The notes below the pieces were generated by a model. The model was not told where the DNA came from. It searched no databases and worked only from the letters and a program-made list of their open reading frames with translations. From NCBI RefSeq assembly GCF_004117055.1, contig NZ_CP026363.1, forward strand, positions 4,487,001 through 4,551,000: a stretch of 64,000 nucleotides of DNA, in the 5' to 3' direction. Source of the DNA: Brevibacillus agri. Its GTDB lineage: Bacteria; Bacillota; Bacilli; Brevibacillales; Brevibacillaceae. Below are positions 19,015-30,325 of this stretch, one piece after another. Position numbers and translations under genes: made by a program. How positions within the stretch are numbered: the first letter of the stretch is position 1; each line of letters starts with the position of its first letter.

Positions 19015-19062
19015 CACCTATATATTGTGCGAAATAAAATTCGACAACACTATATGTTGTGT
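19015..19062 (-). promoter_or_regulatory. Two NrdR boxes over the nrdJ promoter
   Basis: Box 1 at 19015-19030 (CACCTATATATTGTGC) and box 2 at 19047-19062 (ACACTATATGTTGTGT) start 32 bases apart, three helical turns, the spacing known for NrdR. A minus-strand promoter fits between them: TTGTCG, 17 bases, TATATA, so repressor binding would cover both promoter elements. Confidence 0.85.
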
Positions 19063-19508
19063 TTCACTGAAAAAAGTGCTTGACATCGACAACCCGCGAA
19101 GGGAGCCGTTTTTCCCCTTTTCGCGAGCCGGATGACATCGTTTTCTCCTGGAAAAAACACGCGCAAACTGTAAAAAGCCGAGAGCCACCAAGACGAACAC
19201 CTGATCGATTTTATCAGATTCTCCCTTGGTTTGCATCACCTAAAAAGCGCCGTTATTTGGAAAGCGTTAGCAAAAAAACTTGGCAGACAGTTGGGACAAC
19301 ACAAAAAAGGGTGACGCTATGCCACCCCAAAAAAGTATTTGTGCAAAGACCTTTCTGCTGGATCATTTGCGTTGAGTTACCATTGTGTTTTACTGCTGCC
19401 CGATCATGTCAAAAGCTGATTTTCAGAGCTAAGCTGATCCAATAATAAACATTGTTACCAACGCTATCAAAATCCCTGTAATCACAAGGGAAATCAGAAA
19501 AGTATTTA
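19063..19508. other. Intergenic stretch upstream of nrdJ
   Basis: Apart from the promoter edge, I see no gene with a ribosome site. Base composition drifts from GC-rich to AT-rich, marking the left boundary of the mobile island that extends to about 27.3 kb. Confidence 0.4.
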
Positions 19509-19622
19509 TTAATTTTTTTTCCGATTATCATCTGCACCCTTATATTGAATGATCGCCCTCCCAGCAAATATAAGCGTGATAACAGAAGAAAAGATCAAAA
19601 TGATATTTGCCAACTGTTGCAT
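19509..19622 (-). CDS. Small membrane peptide, 37 residues
   Basis: An ATG with AAGGAGG 6 bases upstream opens a 37-codon frame: MQQLANIILIFSSVITLIFA as one membrane helix, then GRAIIQYKGADDNRKKN, a hydrophilic tail. The arrangement (short N-terminal tail, single helix, charged C-terminus) resembles type I toxin or phage-type small peptides, but could equally be a short subunit. A second hydrophobic segment (LINTFLISLVITGILIALV) is coded in another frame just downstream without a clear start. Function unknown. Confidence 0.5.
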   Translation of the reverse strand: MQQLANIILIFSSVITLIFAGRAIIQYKGADDNRKKN

Positions 19623-19641
19623 ATATTAGCCTCCTTGGTAC

Positions 19642-19689
19642 AAAAAATTTCAAAAGTTTCCCCTTTGTTTAGCAGGGGAAACTTTTGAA
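19642..19689 (-). terminator. Strong terminator upstream of the small peptide
   Basis: Sixteen-base perfect arms (TTCAAAAGTTTCCCCT / AGGGGAAACTTTTGAA), 9-base loop, then a T run on the minus strand. It would end the transcript of the toxin-like remnant at 19772-19819. Confidence 0.75.
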
Positions 19690-19771
19690 AAAGAATGTAT
19701 GGTTTACTGTGGCTCAATATAAAACACATATGCCCACGTCATATCTAACTGTCCACCCGTTAAAAACCCAT

Positions 19772-19819
19772 TTACACAAAAAAAGTTACATTCCCCATTA
19801 GCGCCTCGAATACTGTCAT
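19772..19819 (-). pseudogene. Remnant of a holin-like type I toxin peptide
   Basis: An ATG behind a GAGGGGGTGAGAGC ribosome site starts MTVFEALM, the standard opening of the small holin-like toxin peptides of bacilli, but the frame then reads GNVTFFV and stops after 15 codons instead of running through a membrane helix. A strong terminator follows at 19642-19689. Probably a decayed toxin gene; the short size makes this tentative. Confidence 0.35.
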
Positions 19820-19937
19820 GCTCTCACCCCCTCGCTGTTAGACGTGAGGATGAGCCGCCCCCCCTTGAAAGCCGTGCCTATGTACTTGTCCCAATTTTAC
19901 TATGATTCGGTAATTGATACCATCATATTTATAATAT

Positions 19938-21414
19938 GAGCCTTTTGCAGATTTCTGAGCCCTTTCGTATCAAGCACTTGAAAAGCATAAAAAAGGACTT
20001 CACCCCAAGAAGGAGAGGTTTTCAAGCAACCACACACGAAAACTTTTCGAGGAAGGTGAAGTCACTTGTATATTCTCCAGCCATCACTTTTTTCCTTTGA
20101 GGAACTGCAAAAACTTGAATCGAAAGAACGTCTGCCCTTATTTTTTTCGGTTCTGGACTTACGCCCGTACGCCAAAGAATTGAGAAGCATTACGCCCCAA
20201 GGGGCAACGGGACACAGCCGCGAAGCGATTTTACGGTCTTTGTTGGCGGCTCCTTTCGAAGGAATTTCGCAATTTACTGCTCTTCATCTGAGACTCACAA
20301 GTGATTTACGCTTTCGTTACCAGTGTGGGTTTCCCATTGATCGACCCGTTCCATCCATTGCAACGTTTAGTCGCGTATTTGCTCAAATTGTCCAGAAAAG
20401 CGTTGCCGAGAAGCTGTTTTACGACCTCGTCATGCAATGCCGTGAAGAGGGAATCATTACAGGAACGACCATTGCCATCGACAGCACGGCGATTGATGCG
20501 TATGAAAAAAAGCAACCGAAATCTCGCTGCCAAGGAACAGGAAACGCCACCTGGGGAGCCAAGTTCGACTCCTTTGGCAATAAAATCACGTGGTTCGGTT
20601 ACAAAATTCATCTGGCAGTAGACGCGGACAGCGAATTGCCTGTTGCTTTAGAAGTCACTCCTGCTCACGTCAACGATGGAGACATGGCTCCTCCTCTCCT
20701 GGCACAAGTGAACAACCAAGCCAAGGAAGTGTGTAAGAATTACGTGATGGATGGTGGATACGATCATCTCAAGAACTACGAAATCGCTCATCAATACAAG
20801 GCACAGGCTATCATTCCTCTAAACCTCCGAAACGAGAAAGAGCCACCTGCTGGTTATACGTCAAACGGAACGCCTCGATGCAGCATGGGATTTGAAATGG
20901 TGTACGCAGGTGCTGACGGAACCCATCTCAAATTTCGTTGCCCGCATGTGATGGGAAAAGTAGAGTGCCCACACGGCTCAGCTTGGTGCTCTTCCTCCAA
21001 CTACGGAATGGTCGTAAAAGTGAACGTCCACGATGATCTCCGCAGATTTTCTTTGCCACATCGGGACACAAAGAATTGGAAGAAGATGTATCACAAACGG
21101 ACGAGTGTAGAGCGATGCAATGCCCGTTTAAAGGAAAACCTGACAGCGAATGATCTACATGTCGGTGGCATTCAAAAAGTGAAAACGTATGTGTATTTGA
21201 ATGCTATCGTATTATTGGTGTCTGCTCTGGCAGGAAAGAAAGCCAAGCCATCCAAAAAAACGGCCTAAGCACTCTTTTGAAAAAAGCAGCATCGCAAAAT
21301 TCTGTCCGAATGCCCATCTTGCTTTTAGGCTTTACCTTATAAAAGTGGCATTTCCCACTTTACGTACCATTAAACTTCATTTTTTAAACGAAAACCTAAT
21401 TTTGCAAAAGGCTC
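19938..21414 (+). mobile_element. Insertion sequence, copy 2 (1,477 bp) with 5-bp target duplication
   Basis: Ends GAGCCTTTTGCAGATTT and its inverted partner ...AATTTTGCAAAAGGCTC. The five bases before the left end and after the right end are both AATAT (19933-19937 and 21415-21419), a direct target duplication. It differs from the copy at 25088 at one visible base (GAGAGG versus GAGAAG in the leader), so duplication was recent. Confidence 0.93.
20066..21268 (+). CDS. DDE transposase of IS copy 2
   Basis: 400 residues from a TTG preceded by GAGGAAGGTGAAG. Identical in protein sequence to the gene at 25216 and clearly homologous along its whole length to the one at 7422. Catalytic acids fit IDSTAIDAYEKK, MDGGYDHLKNYE and RTSVERCNARLK. 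It carries the cysteines CPHVMGKVECP between the second and third acids. The frame is complete, so it is likely active. Confidence 0.88.
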   Translation: MYILQPSLFSFEELQKLESKERLPLFFSVLDLRPYAKELRSITPQGATGHSREAILRSLLAAPFEGISQFTALHLRLTSDLRFRYQCGFPIDRPVPSIATFSRVFAQIVQKSVAEKLFYDLVMQCREEGIITGTTIAIDSTAIDAYEKKQPKSRCQGTGNATWGAKFDSFGNKITWFGYKIHLAVDADSELPVALEVTPAHVNDGDMAPPLLAQVNNQAKEVCKNYVMDGGYDHLKNYEIAHQYKAQAIIPLNLRNEKEPPAGYTSNGTPRCSMGFEMVYAGADGTHLKFRCPHVMGKVECPHGSAWCSSSNYGMVVKVNVHDDLRRFSLPHRDTKNWKKMYHKRTSVERCNARLKENLTANDLHVGGIQKVKTYVYLNAIVLLVSALAGKKAKPSKKTA

Positions 21415-21518
21415 AATATAGATTCATCACCATAACCCGTGCTAGACATTGAAAAAACGCAGATGTTCCTTTATCGTGGGAGTTGTCGAGACAACCACTG
21501 AAAAGGAGGAAATCTGCG

Positions 21519-22710
21519 TTGTGCCTTGATTTTAGCACAGACTTTATCAGACTTCCATCATTCCATCTCACACATTGGGAAAAAACAAAGGAAACGGATT
21601 GGATCGCTGTTCTGGAACCGCATTCTGCCTGTCATCTTTGTCCGATCTGCCTCGGAGCCAGTACCAACCATGCACGTCCTGGACGGCGTATTCTTCGTCA
21701 TCGTTTCGTTCCTTCTTGGGGGACCGTCTGGGTATCCGTTCCCGTGTATCGCCAGCGCTGTGCTAGTTGTGTGCTTACATGGACAGTGGAATGGAACGGT
21801 ATCCCGCCTCGAGGATCCGTCACCTCTGCTTTTCAAGAGATGGCGGTGGATATGTGCCGCAGTCGGGATTTGCTCTCGGTTGCCAAGCAATTGAGTGTGG
21901 CCTACTCGACACTCGAACGCTGGTACTACCAACTGGCCCCCCAACGCCTTGCTCAACCAAAAGAACATGAAGCTCCTGAAGTGGTCTGTCTGGATGAGTT
22001 TGCTCTGCAAAAAGGACATAAGTATGGCGTGAACCTCATGGATGCTCAACCCGGTCATATCTGGCAAGTCACAGAAGGACGTTCACGTGAACAGGTACGA
22101 AACGCCCTGCAGCAATGGCCCTTTCGTAAGGCTCCCCATGTAGTTGTCACGGATTTGGCTCCAGGAATGGCTGAAACCGTACGCCAGGTCTGGAAGCATA
22201 CCCTTGTGGTAGCAGATAAATTTCACGTGATCCAGCTTTTCTAGAAAGCGTTGGAAGCTACCCGAAAACGCACTCATGCTCGTGGAACACATCGTCGGGG
22301 CAGACATGAGCAACGCCTGCTCCATACGATCCCTGACAAGCTGAAGCCCGAAGAGCTTCAGGAACTGAAGATTTGGTTAGCAGAAGATCCACATCTGGAA
22401 CGACTCTACTTTGCGCTTCAAGACATAAGAACCGTGTATGCCGTTCAAAACCCAAGAGACAGGCGAGGAAGCACTTCAGAAATGGATTGACGACCATCTC
22501 TATTCTCCGACTCCTGCGGTTCGTTCCATTGCCAAAACGATTGTCCAGTGGCGAGAGCCCATTTAGAATGATTTCTCCTTTCGGGTAACGAATGCCAAGA
22601 TTGAAGGGACACACAACAAAGTGAAGGTGATCAAACGAAGAGCCTACGGCTACCGCAATCTAGAGAGATTCAAGATTCGCATTAGACTGGAGTATAAACC
22701 GGCTACATAA
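21519..22710 (+). pseudogene. ISL3-family transposase, broken
   Basis: Starts at a TTG with AAAAGGAGG upstream. The N-terminal part has the zinc-finger spacing CHLCPIC...CASC and then the DDE region (VVCLDEFALQKGHKYG, VVTDLAPGMAETVRQ, VVADKFHVIQLF) of ISL3 transposases. A TAG at 22242 interrupts LF[Q]KALEATRKR (a CAG to TAG change would explain it). A frameshift lies near 22440 and another TAG near 22564. The distal part still reads KIEGTHNKVKVIKRRAYGYRNLERFKIRI, the conserved ISL3 C-terminus. Three lesions make it inactive. Confidence 0.88.
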
Positions 22711-23054
22711 CTACGAAAAACTGCGATAGAGGGAGATCAAGCACGTTTTATGGTGGAGAGCTAATATTTCAAATATTTTTATTTTTAATCACTTTGTTTC
22801 AAATAATTGACATTTAAAGAAAAAAAGCTTAGTTTTGATAATAAATTGTACACAATCAAAAGAAGGTGAGATTCTTACTTAATACGTTCAATATGTTGTT
22901 TGGTTTGCTAAAGCTTTTCCGCACATCTAGGCGTTTTGTTGCCCCAAGCCAAGCGATGTGATGCGTGGTCCAGCTAACAGAGCCCCCATTACAATGATTA
23001 TTGGAGAATTTAGGATTTCAAATTGGTAAGCTTAGTTTTGGAGGTAGAAAATCA
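22711..23054. other. AT-rich intergenic stretch before the metalloprotease
   Basis: Contains the remaining end of the ISL3 element, an AT-rich block with TTGACA at about 22807 and a GATAAT about 24 bases on (too far apart for a standard promoter), and a short frame starting MLFGLLKLFR without a good ribosome site. No gene is supported. Confidence 0.4.
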
Positions 23055-23648
23055 GTGAAAAAAATGAAACTGCTATCATTATCACTTCTGGCAAGTATCT
23101 CTTTTTTATCTACAAGTGCTGCTGCCCATGATGATCGTTGCAACGATTCCAGTTGCCATGTGTGGAGAGGTGGATTTAATACTGGGGACAAGGTCAGTGA
23201 TTTGAAATATTGGTTGGATTCCTCCGTTTCCGATGCTGGCTATACTTCTATCATAAATTTTGGAGCCTCGTCCTGGAATAATATATCAACCAGTGTTTCA
23301 CTTTCTCAAGTTTCAAAAAAAAATGATTCACAGGTCAGAGTTTATGTTTCTTACTACTCTCAGTTTTGGGACGGACAATGGGAGCCTTATTATACTGATT
23401 CAAAAGGAAATTTAAATTTTGATGGCAACAATTTCGAGGATTGGAGTTTAGGGAACATTAGACTTAATCTGCAGCAAATAAAAAATCGTTCCTCCAGCTT
23501 TAAAAAGAAAGTGGCTGTGCATGAATTTGGTCATTCTTTAAGTTTGGCGCATAACATGGATGATGTATCAGTCATGAAACCAGGAGAACTTTCTTTTAAT
23601 GAGCCTCAAAAGGCAGACAAAACCCACTTGAAAAATAGATGGAAATAA
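23055..23648 (+). CDS. Secreted matrixin-like zinc metalloprotease
   Basis: 197 residues from a GTG with TTTTGGAGG upstream. Signal peptide: KKMKLLSLSLLASISFLSTSAAA with cleavage near residue 24. The catalytic motif is HEFGHSLSLAHN (HExxHxxxxxH) at about 163, followed by VSVMKPG, the metzincin Met-turn. Upstream, YTSIINFGASSWNNIS matches the start of small M10-type catalytic domains. There is no obvious propeptide cysteine switch. It is followed 17 bases later by a second exported protein, a likely partner. AT-rich composition and flanking insertion sequences suggest horizontal gain. Confidence 0.85.
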   Translation: MKKMKLLSLSLLASISFLSTSAAAHDDRCNDSSCHVWRGGFNTGDKVSDLKYWLDSSVSDAGYTSIINFGASSWNNISTSVSLSQVSKKNDSQVRVYVSYYSQFWDGQWEPYYTDSKGNLNFDGNNFEDWSLGNIRLNLQQIKNRSSSFKKKVAVHEFGHSLSLAHNMDDVSVMKPGELSFNEPQKADKTHLKNRWK

Positions 23649-23665
23649 CTTGGAGGGAAACAAAC

Positions 23666-24250
23666 ATGCTTGGAAAAATTGTAATGGCTTTAACAACTTC
23701 GCTTGTAGCTGGATACGTTTACCTGGACAATCAGGTAGAAGTGAGAAACTCTCACGCTTCCGTTACTGTGTATGAGAGCGTAAAGGATTTGGAGAAAGAT
23801 GCCGACCTGATTATTATTGGAGAAGCAACGAATAAGACTGAAAACTATATCAGGTATCATGAAAATGGCGAAATTGATGATTATTCCACAAAAAGAATGG
23901 TGAAGGTTCAAAAAATATTTAAAAATAATTTGGATGAAAAGCTCGCTGTCGGCGATGAAGTCGAGGTCTGGGAGCCTAGTATCATCATAAAAGACGGTGT
24001 CATCGGAAAACAGCAGCGGACGATTGAAGGTTATCGCCTGATGCAAAATGAAAAGAAGTATGTTTTATTCCTGAAGAAAAACACCTATTTTAACAACCTG
24101 GCCCCCTTGGGCGTGATCCAGGGCAAGTTTCCTCTCGATGAAGCAAGTAAAAGTCTGAATTACGCGTACAAGGACGAATTTAAACATTATAACTTTCCTC
24201 AGTTTGACAAGTTGAATGAAGAAGTTTCCATTAAGTACAAAATGGAATAG
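23666..24250 (+). CDS. Exported protein paired with the metalloprotease
   Basis: 194 residues from ATG 23666, chosen for the TTGGAGGGAAAC site. The N-terminus has a hydrophobic segment (IVMALTTSLVAGYVYL) that may be a signal or an anchor. It then has the phrase VYESVKDLEKDADLIIIGEATN, which I recall from a family of small exported bacillus proteins of unknown role, followed by a beta-rich domain (VKVQKIFKNN, VEVWEPS, KKYVLFLKKN). Being translated right after the protease it could be its inhibitor, chaperone or substrate; this is inference from context only. Confidence 0.65.
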   Translation: MLGKIVMALTTSLVAGYVYLDNQVEVRNSHASVTVYESVKDLEKDADLIIIGEATNKTENYIRYHENGEIDDYSTKRMVKVQKIFKNNLDEKLAVGDEVEVWEPSIIIKDGVIGKQQRTIEGYRLMQNEKKYVLFLKKNTYFNNLAPLGVIQGKFPLDEASKSLNYAYKDEFKHYNFPQFDKLNEEVSIKYKME

Positions 24251-24311
24251 CCCCAAAAGAGAGTCTGTCTGTCAAGATTTTTATGTACACGGAAGGACAT
24301 CCATCGTCGCG

Positions 24312-24359
24312 AACCCCCTTACTTGTTTAGCTGGTGCCAGCAAACAGAGGGGGTTTTTT
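24312..24359 (+). terminator. Terminator of the metalloprotease pair
   Basis: AACCCCCT and AGGGGGTT arms with inner pairing TGTTT/AAACA and GCTGG/CCAGC, followed by a T run. A similar sequence stands before the IS3 orfA at about 24747, so the segment may derive from a related element. Confidence 0.75.
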
Positions 24360-24397
24360 CTGTGAAAATCCACTTATGCACCGCCGGGATATAATTG

Positions 24398-24601
24398 GGG
24401 CTTGCTGAACGAATGAGAAATATACAAGAAATCATGAATAATATGCAGATTTGGTTCCAAAACAGCAAAGTCAGAGTCTGAATGGCATTCAAAGAATTCC
24501 TGCAAAAACCTTGCACTTGGTCAAATTATAAATCCAGATTTTCCGCAGTTTTCTTTGATTATTTCACGATTCCTCGCGTTTATGCATTGTTCAGCAAGCC
24601 C
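24398..24601. mobile_element. 204-bp MITE with 13-bp inverted repeats and 6-bp target duplication
   Basis: Begins GGGCTTGCTGAAC and ends GTTCAGCAAGCCC, perfect 13-base inverted ends (weaker pairing extends further). TAATTG flanks it on both sides (24392-24397 and 24602-24607). It contains no credible gene and no transposase, so it must be moved by an element elsewhere. Confidence 0.85.
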
Positions 24602-24796
24602 TAATTGACCCAGGTTCGCCGGAAAGAAAATGACTGTGAACGCTCACCAAAATGTTGACCACTTTGCTCATCATAAAGTTACCCACCTGACAGTTTGAAC
24701 ACACGTCATCATTTCTTTTAAGCCCCGAAATTGGATTTGAGTCATACCCCCTTATCTTGTTAAGCTGATATCAGAAGAACAGAGGGGGATATTTTT

Positions 24797-25087
24797 ATGC
24801 AACGGAGACGCTATTCAATCGAGTTCAAACAACAACTGATCCAGGAAGCCCACGAAGTAGGAAACGCTAGCCAAGTAGCCAGACGGCATGGGATAGACCC
24901 TAAAATGCTGTATCGATGGATACGTGACTCCAAACACGCAGATTGGCAGAATACGTCTTCCGAAGCTAAAGCTGTAACAAGCTATACACCAAGTCCAGGA
25001 GAGTTTCGGGAACTGGAAACGGAGAATGATAAACTGAAGAAATTACTGGGAGAAAAGGACTTGGAAATCGCGATCCTTCGTGATCTT
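24797..25087 (+). pseudogene. IS3-family orfA, cut by IS copy 3
   Basis: Starts at an ATG behind CAGAGGGGG. The 97 codons before the cut encode a helix-turn-helix protein: RRRYSIEFKQQLIQEAHE, QVARRHGIDPKMLYRWIRD, then a leucine-zipper stretch ETENDKLKKLLGEKDLEIAILRDL, the usual OrfA end before the frameshift into OrfB. The frame then runs into IS copy 3 and stops after six foreign codons. No orfB is found on the other side, so the element has lost its right part. Confidence 0.88.
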
Positions 25088-26564
25088 GAGCCTTTTGCAG
25101 ATTTCTGAGCCCTTTCGTATCAAGCACTTGAAAAGCATAAAAAAGGACTTCACCCCAAGAAGGAGAAGTTTTCAAGCAACCACACACGAAAACTTTTCGA
25201 GGAAGGTGAAGTCACTTGTATATTCTCCAGCCATCACTTTTTTCCTTTGAGGAACTGCAAAAACTTGAATCGAAAGAACGTCTGCCCTTATTTTTTTCGG
25301 TTCTGGACTTACGCCCGTACGCCAAAGAATTGAGAAGCATTACGCCCCAAGGGGCAACGGGACACAGCCGCGAAGCGATTTTACGGTCTTTGTTGGCGGC
25401 TCCTTTCGAAGGAATTTCGCAATTTACTGCTCTTCATCTGAGACTCACAAGTGATTTACGCTTTCGTTACCAGTGTGGGTTTCCCATTGATCGACCCGTT
25501 CCATCCATTGCAACGTTTAGTCGCGTATTTGCTCAAATTGTCCAGAAAAGCGTTGCCGAGAAGCTGTTTTACGACCTCGTCATGCAATGCCGTGAAGAGG
25601 GAATCATTACAGGAACGACCATTGCCATCGACAGCACGGCGATTGATGCGTATGAAAAAAAGCAACCGAAATCTCGCTGCCAAGGAACAGGAAACGCCAC
25701 CTGGGGAGCCAAGTTCGACTCCTTTGGCAATAAAATCACGTGGTTCGGTTACAAAATTCATCTGGCAGTAGACGCGGACAGCGAATTGCCTGTTGCTTTA
25801 GAAGTCACTCCTGCTCACGTCAACGATGGAGACATGGCTCCTCCTCTCCTGGCACAAGTGAACAACCAAGCCAAGGAAGTGTGTAAGAATTACGTGATGG
25901 ATGGTGGATACGATCATCTCAAGAACTACGAAATCGCTCATCAATACAAGGCACAGGCTATCATTCCTCTAAACCTCCGAAACGAGAAAGAGCCACCTGC
26001 TGGTTATACGTCAAACGGAACGCCTCGATGCAGCATGGGATTTGAAATGGTGTACGCAGGTGCTGACGGAACCCATCTCAAATTTCGTTGCCCGCATGTG
26101 ATGGGAAAAGTAGAGTGCCCACACGGCTCAGCTTGGTGCTCTTCCTCCAACTACGGAATGGTCGTAAAAGTGAACGTCCACGATGATCTCCGCAGATTTT
26201 CTTTGCCACATCGGGACACAAAGAATTGGAAGAAGATGTATCACAAACGGACGAGTGTAGAGCGATGCAATGCCCGTTTAAAGGAAAACCTGACAGCGAA
26301 TGATCTACATGTCGGTGGCATTCAAAAAGTGAAAACGTATGTGTATTTGAATGCTATCGTATTATTGGTGTCTGCTCTGGCAGGAAAGAAAGCCAAGCCA
26401 TCCAAAAAAACGGCCTAAGCACTCTTTTGAAAAAAGCAGCATCGCAAAATTCTGTCCGAATGCCCATCTTGCTTTTAGGCTTTACCTTATAAAAGTGGCA
26501 TTTCCCACTTTACGTACCATTAAACTTCATTTTTTAAACGAAAACCTAATTTTGCAAAAGGCTC
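25088..26564 (+). mobile_element. Insertion sequence, copy 3 (1,477 bp), no target duplication
   Basis: Same ends and length as copy 2, same orientation. The left flank is an IS3 orfA (ending ...GATCTT), the right flank begins AAAAAAGTAAGCG and encodes part of an unrelated membrane protein. No target duplication and mismatched flanks indicate that DNA beside or within a copy was lost by recombination. Confidence 0.93.
25216..26418 (+). CDS. DDE transposase of IS copy 3
   Basis: 400 residues, identical to the gene at 20066, with the same TTG start and ribosome site and the same acids (IDSTAIDAYEKK, MDGGYDHLKNYE, RTSVERCNARLK). Complete and likely active. Being in direct orientation with copy 2, the pair can delete the 3.7 kb between them by homologous recombination. 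Confidence 0.88.
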   Translation: MYILQPSLFSFEELQKLESKERLPLFFSVLDLRPYAKELRSITPQGATGHSREAILRSLLAAPFEGISQFTALHLRLTSDLRFRYQCGFPIDRPVPSIATFSRVFAQIVQKSVAEKLFYDLVMQCREEGIITGTTIAIDSTAIDAYEKKQPKSRCQGTGNATWGAKFDSFGNKITWFGYKIHLAVDADSELPVALEVTPAHVNDGDMAPPLLAQVNNQAKEVCKNYVMDGGYDHLKNYEIAHQYKAQAIIPLNLRNEKEPPAGYTSNGTPRCSMGFEMVYAGADGTHLKFRCPHVMGKVECPHGSAWCSSSNYGMVVKVNVHDDLRRFSLPHRDTKNWKKMYHKRTSVERCNARLKENLTANDLHVGGIQKVKTYVYLNAIVLLVSALAGKKAKPSKKTA

Positions 26565-26714
26565 AAAAAAGTAAGCGTATTAAGAGACATGAATGGAGCC
26601 GTTTTAGCATTTTTCCTTTATACAATTACAGACCAACTCTGGTGGCTTAGTCTTCTTGTTTTAATAGCTGCCTATATCTTTGCAATTATACAAACATCGA
26701 AAAACGTCCGATGA
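26565..26714 (+). pseudogene. C-terminal fragment of a membrane protein
   Basis: The open frame leaving IS copy 3 reads VSVLRDMNGAVLAFFLYTIT then WWLSLLVLIAAYIFAII and QTSKNVR before TGA: one or two hydrophobic helices with a short cytoplasmic tail. There is no ribosome site before the internal ATG at 26589, so it looks like the tail of a gene whose front was removed when the IS copy settled or recombined. The parent family is not recognisable. Confidence 0.5.
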
Positions 26715-26746
26715 AGCTCGAAACCAAAACTACCAACCAGTGGGGG

Positions 26747-26777
26747 GAACGCCCGAATCCTCATTTTCGGGCGTTTC
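26747..26777 (+). terminator. Terminator-like hairpin after the fragment
   Basis: AACGCCCGAA / TTCGGGCGTT arms with an 8-base loop, followed by TCTCG, so a weak T tract only. Confidence 0.5.
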
Positions 26778-26796
26778 TCGCTGTTTTCGGCAACTA

Positions 26797-27255
26797 GCGC
26801 CTAATTAACCGGCTGCCGCTGTTCTCTTTTGGGATTTCTACCCTACGAACGGGATTGGGGCGGTATTTACCTGCCCGGATTTGCTCCTTGATGGTTTCCC
26901 CGCTTTCTTTGAGAGAGGGTAGAAGTTCATTCGTCCATCTCCTTCGTGTTCCGCCCTGTTCTTCTGCGGTGAGCCTTCCGCTGGAAGTTGGCTGCCCTTC
27001 GCTCCTGACGACTCCCTTTCCTCCCATCTCCCCGCATCATTTACACTGGGATGTCCGTGTAGCTTTGCTTTGTTCAGCAAGGTCGTCCCATCCCCTCTAC
27101 CTGATGATGTTCGTTTGTCCTCGGGCCGGGATTTTGCCTCCAGCTTCCTTAAGATTCCACCTCACGATGAACACCCTTGCTCTTGGCTAGGGGTTGTCCA
27201 CTACCAGCCCCCACAAGCGGACTTTCACCGCTTAGTTAGTCGCCATGCGTGGCAC
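26797..27255 (-). mobile_element. 5' portion of a group II intron with truncated reverse transcriptase
   Basis: On the minus strand the sequence runs through GTGAAAGTCCGC and GGTAGAGGGGATGGGACGACC-like group II intron 5' domain phrases, then a frame encoding LTAEEQGGTRRRWTNELLPS, IKEQIRAGKYRPNPVRRVEIPK and ENSGSRL. That is the RT-0/RT-1 start of intron-encoded reverse transcriptases (NPVRRVEIPK...G). Where LGIP should follow, the frame reads IRR and stops, so everything beyond, including the YADD catalytic box and intron domains V-VI, is missing. The fragment cannot splice or move. Confidence 0.75.
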
Positions 27256-27261
27256 ACAAAG

Positions 27262-27290
27262 AAAACCCCGTTGATTTTCATCACGGGGTT
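27262..27290 (-). terminator. Terminator of pyk
   Basis: Minus strand AACCCCGT, 11-base loop, ACGGGGTT followed by TTCTTT, 36 bases after the pyk stop. Confidence 0.88.
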
Positions 27291-27325
27291 CGGCTGAAAA
27301 GCCATATCATACAAGACTATGATAT

Positions 27326-29080
<1,755 letters not shown>

Positions 29081-29128
29081 AGGAATTATGCCTCCTCTAT
29101 ACACTGCTGCTCTCAAGCGCTTGCTTGA

Positions 29129-30247
<1,119 letters not shown>

Positions 30248-30297
30248 TTATTCGAACTCGATTGTAGCAGATTTTCCGTGCAGAAAAAAGACAAAAA

Positions 30298-30325
30298 ACG
30301 CCCCCTGCAGCTTACAGGGAGGCGT
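30298..30325 (-). terminator. accA terminator overlapping its stop codon
   Basis: Minus strand ACGCC-T-CCCTG, loop TAAGCTG with the accA TAA, CAGGG-G-GGCGT, then TTTTTTG. Confidence 0.88.

Noticed and set aside
18950-19100. Adenosylcobalamin riboswitch before the B12-dependent reductase
   Set aside because: The leader between promoter and ATG is under 100 bases and lacks a B12-box; the NrdR boxes explain the regulation.
19080-19445. A 121-codon open frame on the plus strand upstream of nrdJ
   Set aside because: No ribosome site, no recognisable domain and composition like non-coding DNA; it starts within the promoter region.
24625-24680. IS21-family terminal relic (AAAATGTTGACCAC and TAAAGTTACCCACC)
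   Set aside because: The phrases resemble IS21 multiple terminal repeats, but there is no second end or gene to support an element.
19933-26569. Composite transposon made of IS copies 2 and 3
   Set aside because: Outer flanks (AATAT left, AAAAA right) do not match and copy 2 has its own duplication; they were separate events.
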